A DNA stretch of 32,054 bases from Avimuribaculum sp964395975 (GTDB lineage Bacteria > Bacteroidota > Bacteroidia > Bacteroidales > Muribaculaceae). Below are positions 7,375-17,123 of the stretch, piece by piece. The position numbers and the translations under genes are program-made. Position 1 is the first letter of the stretch. Each line of letters starts with the position of its first letter. The DNA is taken from positions 1 to 32,054 of the forward strand of contig CAYNBZ010000023.1 in assembly GCA_964395975.1 (NCBI GenBank), in the 5' to 3' direction. The notes beneath the pieces were generated by a model. That model ran no database searches and was not told where the DNA came from. It saw only the letters and a program-made list of their open reading frames with translations.

Positions 7375-10300
7375 TTAACGTATTACCTTGGCAACAACCG
7401 TTTCGCCATTGTAGCCGATAACTTTTACAACATATATGCCATGCGGCAGAAACGAAATGTCGGCTTGAGACTCACCCGAGAGAGCCATTACCTGCGCACC
7501 CGATATACTGTAAATCATTGCGCGGCTGTAATTGCCGTTGATGTATAGTGTTTCGCCAACGGCATATATGCTTAACACATCGATAGCCATATTCTCAACA
7601 CCCGACCCTTCAACAATGTCAAAAGTGATTGTCAGTTGCTCGGAGTTGCCGGTAACGAACTTTTGCACTACACCGGCAGTGTGAGTGCCATTGGCAAGAC
7701 CCGTAAACAAATATTCGGTTTCTTGAGTGTCGGCAACTTTATTATCATCCAAGTAAACTTCATAACCAATAACGTTAACAGGCATATAGCTGTTGCCAAC
7801 TACCTGTTCATCGACACCGATGAACACGTCATCGATAAGCAGAATGAAATTGTCGTTGGATGAGCTGCGGAGTGTCACATATTTAGCTTCCTGCGGTATG
7901 GCATATTCATATTCCACATATTCGATATCCTCGACCCTGCGCCAATCCTCATCGAGCCATATAAAGCTATCGGACGAAGCATCGGTAGTGGAATATCCCA
8001 CCATGAAGCGTTCGGTGCGGCTTTCGTCGAGATTACCATCATCATCGAAACGTTGTTCATATTCACGGGCATAAAAACGGAAAGTGAAGTCGCGGTAAGG
8101 GGCAAGTTCCGGTGAAATGAAATAGTCGTCACTCCATTGGAAAGTCACGTTGCCCTCCTCATCGGTAGTAGGTCTGGCTGCAAAGAAAGCAAGAGCGCGT
8201 TCGCCCGACCGTGCCGTGTTGGGTACATTCAGCGGTGGAGTGGTTGCCATTGAATTGAACGTGATGGCCGCCATACGCTCACCCATGTGTGGGAACGTGA
8301 TTTGGACATAATCCTGATTATACCCGAATCCGTAAGGGATCAGGTAATCATTGTCGATATAAGACCAGCCGAACGAGCCGGCAGGGTTGACTTCAAAGTC
8401 AGTATATTCATCGCCATCGAAATTTTCCACAATGTTTGGCTGCATGTTCCACATCAATTGTGCCGAAGCACCATCAACCAGCACATCAAGACTAATTGGC
8501 ATATCAAGGCTTTGAATCAATTCACGGGTTAATGTGAACGCCACATCATCACCGATAATCTCTATTCCATCTTCTTGCACCGGCTCAAACCCGTTTTGGC
8601 GAATGCTCAAGGTGTAAGTACCCTTTTCAACATCGATAAATTCAGCCTTACCGTCTACCACGGTTGCCACATAGCTGTAGCTGTCGTTTGATAGCTTCAC
8701 GCTCGCTCCGTTAACGTGTTCAGGGTCGGAATTGGCAGTCACATTCACCGTGACATCAGCAATCAGGTTGTGGTCAATAACATTGGAGAATGTGGCATCG
8801 GTAGTTTCGCCGAGTGCCGTATATGTTGCCTTGACGGCATAGCGGTAGCTGCCACTATGCACGTTGCTGTCAGTTATCGACAATGCCTGTGTGCCGCTGA
8901 CAACTGAAGTCCATTGCGACTCATCGTCTTGCGAAGCCGATGCATCCATGCGCCACACATCGTAGGTGATTGCCGGCATTGTACTCCCTTCGACTTCAAG
9001 ATTTTCGCAATATGCACGTATCATGAAGTGACGCGAGCGATTGCTCAAGCGATCGTCGAAATAGCTGTAAGCAAGTGATGCACCTATACCCAAGTTGTTA
9101 TACACTTGTGTCATCGGGTAGTCGATAACATCATCATCGTTACCACTGTCGAGGGCAAGACGCGCGTTTTCACCACCAAAGAGAACCATGAAGCCACCTT
9201 CCTCGACCTTGATTGGAGCGGGCAATTGATAAACGTTCCATTCGCCATGTGTGGTGGGGACTACAGCCTGATGCAGCACATTTGCTGTCGGAGAGCCATC
9301 GGCATCGAGGGCTACAACCGACAAGGTGAGGCTGTTGGCACTGCCATCGGAATACTCTGCCGACTGCCAGCGTACTTCGTATATTGTACCGGTTTGACGG
9401 AATATGGTACCCATTATGTGATCATCATCGCCATATTCTCCAAAACCAAAATCGCTATCGGCGTTGCCGTTGTCATAAGCAATCTCATGCAACGACTTTG
9501 GCGCAATCCATTCAACGATGATATTGCGAGCGGCATCATCACCGGCAGTCACGCTATATGTGGGCTGCACATCGATGTCGATATAGAAGTCAATCACTTC
9601 GTCACTACCGAGCGTTATACTTTGGCTCTGCGATATATAATTGTTTTTAATGACGGTTATTGTGTAATCACCTTCATACATTTCGGCATTGTATGTGCCG
9701 TTGATGTCACTCACGGTAGAAGCATTGCTATCCCCCTCAAAATTGACCACTGCACCCATTATGGGAGAACTGTCCTTGTCGATTATTTTCCCCGAAACTG
9801 CATATTTATTCAACTGTGTCAATGTGAAGTTGATAGTCCTGTAGTCACCGGCATTGAGCACCACATGTTCCCGACCTATCGAAGCACTTTCGATGTATTT
9901 CACGGTAATGTCATATTCACCGGCAGGTATGTCGGTGATAGCATAGTTGCCTTGGTCATCTGTCAGCGTGGAGAGGTCGCCAATTGTCACAGTTGCGCCT
10001 TCAGCCATAATATCAGATCCATCCACGCGGTAAATGACTTGCCCCTGCACAGTCGCAGTGCTTGCCATTGCAGTCCATGTGAAATCGTTGATGTGAAGTC
10101 CCTCAACATATCCACTCGGCTCTCCTGCAGCAGTATAATGGAGATAGATGCAATAATTGCCATCTGCATCAATAGTGGGCAGGGAAAGCGACTTTGTTGT
10201 CCCATAATAACCTTGTCTTCCTGATATCTCAAATGTATCTACAACTGTTGCGTCTTCGGGGGCAGTTCCCTCGGTAGCAACACGCACCTCCAAATATTCG

Positions 10301-10620
10301 GTACTGTAGTAAGTACAGTAAAATTTAGCAGAAATCTCCGTGGCAGTGCCATCGTTGATTTGTACCGCCGGAGAAATCAACCAATCGTCCTTTGAATCCG
10401 CAGGGGTATTTTGAGGACGTGAAATTTCGGCACCATTCCTACTCCCCCAAAATGAGCCTGTTTGCCATGTAGCACCATCATTGTCGGCATCTACCACAGT
10501 CCACACATCTGTAAGATCCGTAGCATCGTCAAACGTTGTGGACAATAATGTTGTCGTTTGTGCATTTATTACCACAATTGTTAGATAAAATGCAATTAGA
10601 AATAGAAGTTTTCGTGTCAT
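7375..10620 (-). CDS. Large exported protein with jelly-roll, Ig-like and T9SS domains
   Basis: The 1081-residue protein has a signal peptide (MTRKLLFLIAFYLTIVVINA, then Q). Next is a choice-of-anchor-like jelly roll: TTFDDATDLTDVW near residue 28, with WLISPAVQI further on. Two carboxypeptidase-regulatory-like/Ig segments follow (for example VQGQVIYRVDGSDI and AVSGKIIDKDSSP). A further jelly-roll domain shows SGERALAFF and YFISPELAPY. The C-terminus (SISGAQVMALS..., then LPHGIYVVKVIG and VVAKVIR) is a T9SS type A sorting domain. This suits a cell-surface or secreted adhesin- or protease-like protein. No catalytic motif is visible, so an enzymatic role is not claimed. It is monocistronic, with a hairpin terminator at 7316-7359. 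Confidence 0.8.
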   Translation of the reverse strand: MTRKLLFLIAFYLTIVVINAQTTTLLSTTFDDATDLTDVWTVVDADNDGATWQTGSFWGSRNGAEISRPQNTPADSKDDWLISPAVQINDGTATEISAKFYCTYYSTEYLEVRVATEGTAPEDATVVDTFEISGRQGYYGTTKSLSLPTIDADGNYCIYLHYTAAGEPSGYVEGLHINDFTWTAMASTATVQGQVIYRVDGSDIMAEGATVTIGDLSTLTDDQGNYAITDIPAGEYDITVKYIESASIGREHVVLNAGDYRTINFTLTQLNKYAVSGKIIDKDSSPIMGAVVNFEGDSNASTVSDINGTYNAEMYEGDYTITVIKNNYISQSQSITLGSDEVIDFYIDIDVQPTYSVTAGDDAARNIIVEWIAPKSLHEIAYDNGNADSDFGFGEYGDDDHIMGTIFRQTGTIYEVRWQSAEYSDGSANSLTLSVVALDADGSPTANVLHQAVVPTTHGEWNVYQLPAPIKVEEGGFMVLFGGENARLALDSGNDDDVIDYPMTQVYNNLGIGASLAYSYFDDRLSNRSRHFMIRAYCENLEVEGSTMPAITYDVWRMDASASQDDESQWTSVVSGTQALSITDSNVHSGSYRYAVKATYTALGETTDATFSNVIDHNLIADVTVNVTANSDPEHVNGASVKLSNDSYSYVATVVDGKAEFIDVEKGTYTLSIRQNGFEPVQEDGIEIIGDDVAFTLTRELIQSLDMPISLDVLVDGASAQLMWNMQPNIVENFDGDEYTDFEVNPAGSFGWSYIDNDYLIPYGFGYNQDYVQITFPHMGERMAAITFNSMATTPPLNVPNTARSGERALAFFAARPTTDEEGNVTFQWSDDYFISPELAPYRDFTFRFYAREYEQRFDDDGNLDESRTERFMVGYSTTDASSDSFIWLDEDWRRVEDIEYVEYEYAIPQEAKYVTLRSSSNDNFILLIDDVFIGVDEQVVGNSYMPVNVIGYEVYLDDNKVADTQETEYLFTGLANGTHTAGVVQKFVTGNSEQLTITFDIVEGSGVENMAIDVLSIYAVGETLYINGNYSRAMIYSISGAQVMALSGESQADISFLPHGIYVVKVIGYNGETVVAKVIR

Positions 10621-10655
10621 TTTGTGAAATATACAGGTTAGTTAGTAACTATTGG

Positions 10656-10663
10656 CAAATATA
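10656..10663 (-). promoter_or_regulatory. Candidate -7 element for the 7375-10620 gene
   Basis: The minus strand reads TATATTTG, 35 bp before the start codon. A TTGTG 19 bp further up is a weak -33 box. Confidence 0.5.
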
Positions 10664-10872
10664 TGTATTTATTTATATAAAACACAATACAAATCTAAAA
10701 TTTTTCAACAGACAGTCAATTTTTCGATAAAAAATGACAATAAACATCATAAAACAAATAGAATTTTCCTTAGAATACCCCTTGTAAATTATTAATCATT
10801 ATAAGTCAATACCACACACATACGTTACCGGCATTACCTGAAATCTTCACAAAGCAATACATTACCACACAA

Positions 10873-10912
10873 TAAAAAGGGACGGAACAAAACCATCACG
10901 GTGTCCCATCCC
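10873..10912 (-). terminator. Terminator of the DUF5606 gene
   Basis: On the minus strand GGGATGGGAC pairs with GTTCCGTCCC (two G-U pairs) and is followed by TTTTTATT. It lies about 30 bp past the stop codon. Confidence 0.7.
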
Positions 10913-10944
10913 CTCACTTTATAATTATGAAACAGCTATTTAGT

Positions 10945-11403
10945 TCATTTCTTTTCAGCCACGGTTAAGTCATCGCCTGTCTCAGCCTTAGTGGAATCTT
11001 CTTCCTTGACCACTTCTTTAAACGAAGTGAAACCTGCATCGACAAGCAAATTATACCATATTATGACTTTCTTCATATCGGTGTCATACACACGGTCGGT
11101 GTCATAGTTTGGCAATACATCGGCAAAGAATTTATGCAATTCCGACACATTTTTGGTCAACGTTGCCTTATCGAGCGTTTTACCCTCGTTCTGCTTGTAA
11201 ATGGTTTCAAACACATCGGCAAGCGGCACTTCCTCGTCGGTGGTGTAAATGGCGATGTCGCCAAGTGAAATTATCTTGTTGTAAGAATAGACCGGCATAC
11301 GTTTCTTATCGGTCAACCCTTCCACGATAATAATATTCTTTCCGTATGAAATCAACTTATATAACCCCGGCTTTCCCGAGATAGACAGTATTTTTTTTAA
11401 CAT
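10945..11403 (-). CDS. DUF5606 family protein
   Basis: The 152-residue protein opens with LKKILSISGKPGLYKLISYG, the start typical of the Bacteroidetes-only DUF5606 family. A small beta-rich N-terminal domain (to about residue 55) is followed by a helical part with a conserved WYNLL. The acidic, low-complexity tail (E-E-D-S-T-K-A-E-T-G-D-D) is probably disordered. There is no signal peptide or membrane segment, so it is cytoplasmic. The function is unknown. It is the last gene of the minus-strand block, after coaE, with its own terminator. Confidence 0.8.
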   Translation of the reverse strand: MLKKILSISGKPGLYKLISYGKNIIIVEGLTDKKRMPVYSYNKIISLGDIAIYTTDEEVPLADVFETIYKQNEGKTLDKATLTKNVSELHKFFADVLPNYDTDRVYDTDMKKVIIWYNLLVDAGFTSFKEVVKEEDSTKAETGDDLTVAEKK

Positions 11404-11497
11404 GACAGTGGTTAATGCTTATTTTGTTTCAAAAAAAGTTGTACAAAAGTAATATTCATTTTTCTATTCTGCAAAAATGCCATCAAGCCATTTCCGA

Positions 11498-12082
11498 CTA
11501 TCGGGAAACGCCCATAACTGACAGCAGCCGTTCCACCTGTGGCAACACAGCCGTCTTGCCATCGTTGACAATCATTTCGGCGGCTCGGAAGCACACTTCA
11601 GTCCCCTGAGAATTAATGCGAGCCACCACAGCATCACGTGACAGCCCGTTGCGTTTCATCACCCGTTCGATGCGCACCTCGATTGGCGCGTACACGTTCC
11701 ATTCACAATCTATCATGTCACCAAGATTGCTCTCGTGCAATATTGCGGTTTCGACAAATGTACAACTACATGCCTGATGTGAATCGAGCCATTGCACCAA
11801 ATCTTGTCTCACAGCCGGATGCACTATGGCGTTGAGCCGTTTTAACGCCCCGGCATCGCCAAACACCATATCACCTATATGCTTACGGTCGATAATTCCC
11901 GTAGGAGAAACTGCCCCACTGCCAAACTCATCCACTAAACGCGCCTTTATCTCCGCTGAATCATCCATTACCCGTTTTGCATGACTGTCGCAATCGTAAA
12001 CAGGATAACCCATAGTGAGCAAGGTTCTCGACACGATGCTCTTGCCGCTGCCTATGCCACCGGTCAATGCTATCACTTTCAT
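11498..12082 (-). CDS. coaE: Dephospho-CoA kinase
   Basis: The 194-residue enzyme transfers phosphate from ATP to dephospho-CoA in the last step of CoA synthesis. The P-loop TGGIGSGKS lies at residues 7-15, then the D-C-D-S-H-A-K motif, a DRKHIG region and NAIVHPAV. I chose ATG 12080-12082, which places M-K-V-I-A-L-T-G-G directly at the P-loop; a longer in-frame extension has no homology. The start overlaps the TGA of the upstream ybbR-like gene (ATGA), implying translational coupling. The stop is TAG, evidence that the host reads amber as a stop. Confidence 0.93.
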   Translation of the reverse strand: MKVIALTGGIGSGKSIVSRTLLTMGYPVYDCDSHAKRVMDDSAEIKARLVDEFGSGAVSPTGIIDRKHIGDMVFGDAGALKRLNAIVHPAVRQDLVQWLDSHQACSCTFVETAILHESNLGDMIDCEWNVYAPIEVRIERVMKRNGLSRDAVVARINSQGTEVCFRAAEMIVNDGKTAVLPQVERLLSVMGVSR

Positions 12083-13074
12083 CTCAAATGCTTCTCGACA
12101 ATATATTCTACACTGTCGGTCACCAGCGATATGCTCCTGCACTCTGCCGGCACCTCTATAATCTTCACTGCCACCTTACTGCCCGCCACATCATCGGCAT
12201 AAAGTATGTCGTTATAATTGACCACGGCCTTTATATTCTGCACATTGTGATACATGCTTTGCGGCACAAGGAACGAAGCCTCGACGGAAGAAGGGAATGT
12301 AACGACATTCACCCCTGCAGGCTCATTCACCACATTGATGCTCACACTCTGCTTCTTATTTATCAAAAGCTCGACAGGTACAGTGACAGTGACCTTGCTT
12401 GGAACGGTTTTCACACCCGCCATTGGCAGGATATCAACACAACGCACCAATGTATCGGTCAAGCCGATCTCGGAAATACGTTGCGTGGATACCGAAGTTA
12501 TGCCACCCAGCGTGTTCTGGTCGGAATACACCGTTACCGTATCGTCGCTCAACACAGTAGCACCATTCATCACATAACGGAAATCGGCCGACACTGCCAA
12601 ATCGAGATTCACCGGCACTCTCTTACCCGGCAGATTGGTGTACCTCACGCTTAACGAATCGGGCGACACTGCCACTACAGTCGTCGTGTTGCTGAACAAC
12701 CTCCTGACGCGGGCAAGCATTTCAATTGACGAGATTTTAAAAACGCCGCTTCCGTCAAAATACTCAAGGAAATCGACCATCATGGTCGGCTCATGACCAA
12801 AATCATAACGCAGCAACGATGATCCTTTATCGCGCACACTCACTTTCACCGACTGCGGCAATCCTGAGATTATAGTCGTGCTATCGGGGACAGAGGTCAA
12901 CTGCAACGGCAAAGTAAGGTCTTTCTGCGTTTCGTTATTCAATGTCAGAAAGAGCCAGAACAGAAAAGAAATGACAAGACACGTCAAATACAATAACAGC
13001 GAGCCGGCTCGCTTGGAATGTCTCCACGCAATCCATCTTTTCCTTGAGTTTTCAATAAATGATTTTAAAGCCAT
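12079..13074 (-). CDS. YbbR-like domain membrane protein
   Basis: The 331-residue protein has a short cytoplasmic N-terminus (MALKSFIENSRKRWIAWRHS), one membrane segment (L-L-L-Y-L-T-C-L-V-I-S-F-L-F-W-L-F) and an extracytoplasmic beta-rich region of YbbR-like repeats, with phrases such as SGLPQSVKVSVRDKG and LPGKRVPVNLDL. In Firmicutes a YbbR protein (CdaR) controls a diadenylate cyclase; whether this one does so is unknown. ATG 13072-13074 was chosen because the longer frame has no support. It sits between yajC and coaE, the usual Bacteroidetes order, and overlaps coaE by 4 bp. Confidence 0.85.
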   Translation of the reverse strand: MALKSFIENSRKRWIAWRHSKRAGSLLLYLTCLVISFLFWLFLTLNNETQKDLTLPLQLTSVPDSTTIISGLPQSVKVSVRDKGSSLLRYDFGHEPTMMVDFLEYFDGSGVFKISSIEMLARVRRLFSNTTTVVAVSPDSLSVRYTNLPGKRVPVNLDLAVSADFRYVMNGATVLSDDTVTVYSDQNTLGGITSVSTQRISEIGLTDTLVRCVDILPMAGVKTVPSKVTVTVPVELLINKKQSVSINVVNEPAGVNVVTFPSSVEASFLVPQSMYHNVQNIKAVVNYNDILYADDVAGSKVAVKIIEVPAECRSISLVTDSVEYIVEKHLR

Positions 13075-13109
13075 TATATGAGAGAGAGATGATATGATAA
13101 AAACAAAGA

Positions 13110-13145
13110 AAAGCCATCCCGCCAATAAACCGGTCGAATGGCTTT
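13110..13145 (-). terminator. Hairpin between yajC and the ybbR-like gene
   Basis: AAAGCCAT (13110-13117) pairs with ATGGCTTT (13138-13145). On the minus strand it is followed by TCTTTGTTTTTAT, so it may end or reduce transcription from nusB-yajC. Confidence 0.5.
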
Positions 13146-13202
13146 AAACTCTATATCAAGTGACACGCAAAAAAGATATTGTGGCGTGTGCGCTTACCAC
13201 CG

Positions 13203-13553
13203 TTATTTTTTATCGGTATTGGCAGCATCGGTCTGTGCATCTTCGGCCGATGGATACACAGAGTTCTTATCGATGCGTATTGTCACATTATTGCTTATTT
13301 CAAGCATGAAAGTCGAGTTTTCGACATTTTTTATCTTTCCGTGTATGCCACCGGCAGTAATAACCTTGTCGCCTACCGAAAGACCTTCACGGAATTTCTT
13401 GATTTGCTTTTGCTTTTTCGACTGTGGGCGTATCATGAAGATGTAGAAAATAACAATCAATACTATAATCATGATGAAACTTTCATAACCTGCGCCGGCG
13501 GATCCTCCACCTTGCGCGCCTTCAGCCTGCAATAAAATCCAGTTTAATATCAT
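13203..13553 (-). CDS. yajC: Preprotein translocase subunit YajC
   Basis: The 116-residue protein has the short N-terminus MILNWILLQAEGAQGGGSAG, one membrane helix (S-F-I-M-I-I-V-L-I-V-I-F-Y-I-F-M), then IRPQSKKQKQIKKFREGL and the small beta domain GDKVITAGGIHGKI. This is the standard YajC layout; YajC associates with SecDF at the inner membrane. The start at 13553 was preferred because the extra 17 residues of the longer frame do not look like YajC. The acidic tail is common in this phylum. Confidence 0.9.
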   Translation of the reverse strand: MILNWILLQAEGAQGGGSAGAGYESFIMIIVLIVIFYIFMIRPQSKKQKQIKKFREGLSVGDKVITAGGIHGKIKNVENSTFMLEISNNVTIRIDKNSVYPSAEDAQTDAANTDKK

Positions 13554-13691
13554 TGTATTTAATTTTTGTTCGGTTAATATCTTTTGTCCGCAAAGATAAT
13601 GCAAGTTGAGTGCAGAACAAAATAAACTTGTTTAATTTTTCATGCATCAGCACTGCCTGCCTTATCACATACACAGAATAACGGTCGATGC

Positions 13692-14621
13692 TTATTCCTT
13701 TACAATTATATTCTCTGTTTTCAAATAATTAATGACCGAATTTAATATCCCGTTGATAAATTGCCCGCTCTTAGGCGTACTATAATATTTTGCTATTTCT
13801 ATATATTCATTCAAAGTTACCCGGGTGGGTATCGCAGGATAGTTAAGCAACTCGGTAATTGCCACGTCCATCACCACCCTGTCCATAAACGCCACACGCT
13901 CGGCATCCCAATTCTCGGTCAGAATAAATTTATTGATCAGTTCATCGCAATGTTGATGTCCCTGTACCGTCTTTGTAAACAATTCTTCTCCATATCGGCT
14001 ATCCTCATCATCTTTATACATTGGCATGAAAGCCTTGTCACCCTCCAACTCGAAACGCTTTATCGTCTTGATGACAAAAGCTCCCACCGTTTCGAGATCG
14101 TCGTTCCAATAAACCGATTTCGATTCGAGCATATCGACAAAATCATCATCGACAAAAATCACCTTTTTCAGCAACTCGCGCCACAACTCACAATCATCCT
14201 TCAGATTGTTGCCGGGAGTGTTCATATAATCGGTATATATATCTGACTTTAATATTTTGTCAAGGAGCAGTTTCAAGAAAATATCATCATCGCGCCATGT
14301 GAGCTTGTTTTCCTTTTGATATTCAACAAACGTAGCACTGTCGCGCAAATTCTTGATGAACATATTATCAACGAATTTCGTATTTGGATTCAAGTCCTCT
14401 TTTGTCGGCAGATACTTGTTCCGAGCCGTGTCTAAACGGAGATCCTGCAAATCGGTCAAGTCAATCATCAACGCAAAGATGCTATTATAAAGCTGATAGG
14501 CCATTTCAAGGCTTTTTTTCAATTCTTTTTTAGCGTCAACGAACGATTTTTCTTCTTCTGTCAAAAAATAGGAATAAAGCATCTGCACAACTTTAATCCT
14601 GATAAGTATGCGATTTATCAT
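13692..14621 (-). CDS. nusB: Transcription antitermination protein NusB
   Basis: The 309-residue protein is of the long Bacteroidetes NusB type, about twice the size of E. coli NusB. The N-terminus MINRILIRIKVVQMLYSYF is typical. The C-terminal NusB fold has E-N-W-D-A-E-R-V-A-F-M-D, TELLNYP, PTRVTLNEYIEIAKYYSTP and FINGILNSV. NusB binds boxA RNA with NusE to promote rRNA antitermination. The gene starts the nusB-yajC-ybbR-coaE run. Confidence 0.9.
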   Translation of the reverse strand: MINRILIRIKVVQMLYSYFLTEEEKSFVDAKKELKKSLEMAYQLYNSIFALMIDLTDLQDLRLDTARNKYLPTKEDLNPNTKFVDNMFIKNLRDSATFVEYQKENKLTWRDDDIFLKLLLDKILKSDIYTDYMNTPGNNLKDDCELWRELLKKVIFVDDDFVDMLESKSVYWNDDLETVGAFVIKTIKRFELEGDKAFMPMYKDDEDSRYGEELFTKTVQGHQHCDELINKFILTENWDAERVAFMDRVVMDVAITELLNYPAIPTRVTLNEYIEIAKYYSTPKSGQFINGILNSVINYLKTENIIVKE

Positions 14622-14678
14622 TTCAAATTTCCTTAAACCGGCTGCAAAGTTACAGTAAAAAATCCAGTTGTAAAAATA

Positions 14679-15434
14679 TCACTTCTGACCGCCGTCACGC
14701 AAATTACGCTGCCGTACCACCTCATAAAGCATTATACCCGCAGCAACCGACACATTGAGCGAATTGATATGGCCGTATTGTGGAATTGCAACCAACTCAT
14801 CGCACAAGCGCAATATCTCATCGGAAATACCTTTTTCTTCCGAACCGAGGACTATTGCCACCGGAGAGGTGTAATCAAATTCATTATAACGCAACGATGA
14901 TTTTTCAGATGCTCCATATATCTTGTAACCACTGTCTTTCAAGAATTTCACAGCCCATGTGAGATTGTGTTCGCGACACACGGGCAGATAATGCAACGCT
15001 CCTGCTGAAGTCTTGACAGCATCGGCACCGACACTCACGCTGTTGCGTTCGGGGATGATGATGGCATCAACACCGGCACAATCACACGTACGCGCTATCG
15101 CACCAAAGTTGCGTACATCGGTAAGGCCATCAAGCACAACGACAAACGGCAGTTTGCCATTCTCGTAAAGTTGTGGTACCAAATGTTCAAGTTTATAATA
15201 AGTGACAGCCGACAAGAAAGCCAACACCCCTTGATGATTTTTCCGCGTTATGCGGTTGATCTTCTCTATCGGCACTTTCTGTACCATCACCCTATTCTCA
15301 CGGGCAGTCTTCATCAATTTGTCGGCAAGTTCGCTCGAAAGGTCTTTCTTGACCAGTATCTTGTCTATCTCCTTGCCCGCCTCGATAGCCTCAATTACAG
15401 CACGTATTCCAAATATATATTTGTTTTCTTCCAT
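14679..15434 (-). CDS. rlmB: 23S rRNA (guanosine-2'-O-)-methyltransferase, RlmB/TrmH type
   Basis: The 251-residue SpoU-family enzyme starts I-F-G-I-R-A-V-I-E-A, the RlmB substrate-binding domain. Its three SPOUT motifs are LDGLTDVRNFGAIARTCDCAG, then VAIVLGSEEKGIS, then IPQYGHINSLNVSVAAGIMLYE, the knot that binds S-adenosylmethionine. The enzyme modifies a guanosine in the 23S rRNA peptidyl-transferase loop. It follows recN by 4 bp and is probably co-transcribed with it. Confidence 0.9.
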   Translation of the reverse strand: MEENKYIFGIRAVIEAIEAGKEIDKILVKKDLSSELADKLMKTARENRVMVQKVPIEKINRITRKNHQGVLAFLSAVTYYKLEHLVPQLYENGKLPFVVVLDGLTDVRNFGAIARTCDCAGVDAIIIPERNSVSVGADAVKTSAGALHYLPVCREHNLTWAVKFLKDSGYKIYGASEKSSLRYNEFDYTSPVAIVLGSEEKGISDEILRLCDELVAIPQYGHINSLNVSVAAGIMLYEVVRQRNLRDGGQK

Positions 15435-15438
15435 TTTC

Positions 15439-17109
15439 TTATTTTATATTTAAAAGTATTTTTGCGTTACTTATTGCAGCATCACTCACCTTGTCTCCGC
15501 TGAGCATTGCCGCTATTTCCATCACACGCTCTTCATCATTTAGAATTTTCACAGATGTGTGGGTCGAATCTTCGGTGTCATGCTTGTACACCTTGAAATG
15601 ATTATCGCCCTTGGCTGCCACTTGGGGCAGGTGCGTTATGGTAATGACCTGAATGTTGCGGCTTATGTCCTTCATCATGTCGCCCATGCGATTGGCGATA
15701 TCACCCGACACTCCCGTGTCAACCTCATCGAATATAATGGTCGGCAACCTCATGCTCTTGGCTATTATCGATTTTATGCACAGCATGAGCCGCGAAATTT
15801 CACCACCCGAGGCAGTGGTCTCGACAGGCATGAGCGGTTGTTGTCGGTTGAATGAAAAGAGGAATTTAACGGCATCTGTGCCAGTTGCAGAAAAAGGTAT
15901 TTGTTCAAACTCGATTTTAAACTGCAAGTTTTTCATGCCAAGAGGCACAGCCAATTCTTTCAATTTTTTCTCGAAGGCCACAGATGTTTCGTGCCTTATC
16001 AGCGACAACTTCGCAGCAATCTCGGCTAATACCCTCTCTTGCATAGCCAATTCAGTTTCGAGCCTCTCTATCTCCTCGTCAAAACTGTCTATTTCGTTCA
16101 ATTGCGCTTCATAGTCGTTCTGCAAGGCAATCAATTCACCTACCGACTGAACCTTGTGCTTGTTTTCGAGCGAGTAGATATTGCTCAATCGTTCTCTTAC
16201 CCGTTCGAGTTCATTGGGGTCATCGACAACATTGTTCTGAAGGTTGGAGATGGTGCGAGCCATGTCTTTCACATCGATTATCACCGCATCAAAACGTTCG
16301 CCCATATCACCAATTTCATCGTATATCCGGCTCAAATGAGACAAGTTACCAAGCACCGTTGACAAACCTCCCAATATGGAGAATCCCCCGTCGCCATCGC
16401 CATCGAGCAGTTGCTCGCACTGCCACAAGTAGCTTTTTATTTCATTCACATTACTCAAACGTCGCTCTGTAGCTTCAAGCTCCACATCTTCATTTTCCCG
16501 AAGATTCAGGTCCTTGATTTGCGACAATTGAAAACGCAGATAATCTTCTTCCGACTTGCGCCGCACATTAGTCGCACGCAATTCTTTAATTTCAGATTCT
16601 ATCCTACGGTATTTCCCGTATTCTTGCTCATATAGTGTCAATAAGTCCTTGTCGGAATGCAGGCTGTCGATGATGCTTAACTGGTAACCATGACTCGACA
16701 ACAACATATTGCTGTGCTGCGAATGTATGTCAATCAATTGCACCGACAAGGCTCTCATCATCATCAACGTTACCGGCGTGTCGTTTATAAAAGCCCGAGT
16801 GCGACCGTTTGGCGATATTTCGCGCCGCATTATACACTCGCCATCATCGAAAAATTCTATGTCATTATCGGTAAAAAATTGTTTGAGCCCATATTCATTT
16901 ATGTCAAAAACGACCTCAATCACCGACTTTTTATCAACAGTCCGAATAGCTCTCGTTTCAACTTTATCACCCAAAATAAGCGACAATGCACCCATCATTA
17001 TTGACTTTCCTGCACCCGTTTCTCCGGTAATTATTGTCAGTCCTTGGCCAAACGTGATGTCGAGATTATCAATAAGGGCATAATTCAATATTTTCAACTG
17101 CTTAAGCAT
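15439..17109 (-). CDS. recN: DNA repair protein RecN
   Basis: The 556-residue SMC-like ATPase has Walker A GETGAGKS at residues 29-36, a central coiled-coil region rich in Glu/Leu/Arg, an ABC signature (TASGGEISRLML) and Walker B (TIIFDEVDTGVSG) near the C-terminus. RecN acts in double-strand break repair. ATG 17107-17109 was chosen; an upstream TTG would add only M-P-T. It lies in the conserved dnaN-exonuclease-coaBC-DUF4835-recN order. Confidence 0.93.
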   Translation of the reverse strand: MLKQLKILNYALIDNLDITFGQGLTIITGETGAGKSIMMGALSLILGDKVETRAIRTVDKKSVIEVVFDINEYGLKQFFTDNDIEFFDDGECIMRREISPNGRTRAFINDTPVTLMMMRALSVQLIDIHSQHSNMLLSSHGYQLSIIDSLHSDKDLLTLYEQEYGKYRRIESEIKELRATNVRRKSEEDYLRFQLSQIKDLNLRENEDVELEATERRLSNVNEIKSYLWQCEQLLDGDGDGGFSILGGLSTVLGNLSHLSRIYDEIGDMGERFDAVIIDVKDMARTISNLQNNVVDDPNELERVRERLSNIYSLENKHKVQSVGELIALQNDYEAQLNEIDSFDEEIERLETELAMQERVLAEIAAKLSLIRHETSVAFEKKLKELAVPLGMKNLQFKIEFEQIPFSATGTDAVKFLFSFNRQQPLMPVETTASGGEISRLMLCIKSIIAKSMRLPTIIFDEVDTGVSGDIANRMGDMMKDISRNIQVITITHLPQVAAKGDNHFKVYKHDTEDSTHTSVKILNDEERVMEIAAMLSGDKVSDAAISNAKILLNIK

Positions 17110-17123
17110 CGTCGGCAAATTTC

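Larger units (their letters stand above)
10621..10944. other. AT-rich intergenic region
   Basis: No gene is visible. It holds the promoter of the 7375-10620 gene near its left end and the terminator of the DUF5606 gene at 10873-10912. The middle is very AT-rich without a clear repeat. Confidence 0.6.

Noticed and set aside
9106..10224. A 372-codon open frame antisense to the large T9SS protein
   Set aside because: The minus-strand gene has clear domains and a signal peptide across the same bases. The antisense translation has no recognisable motif and is the product of codon bias in the real gene.
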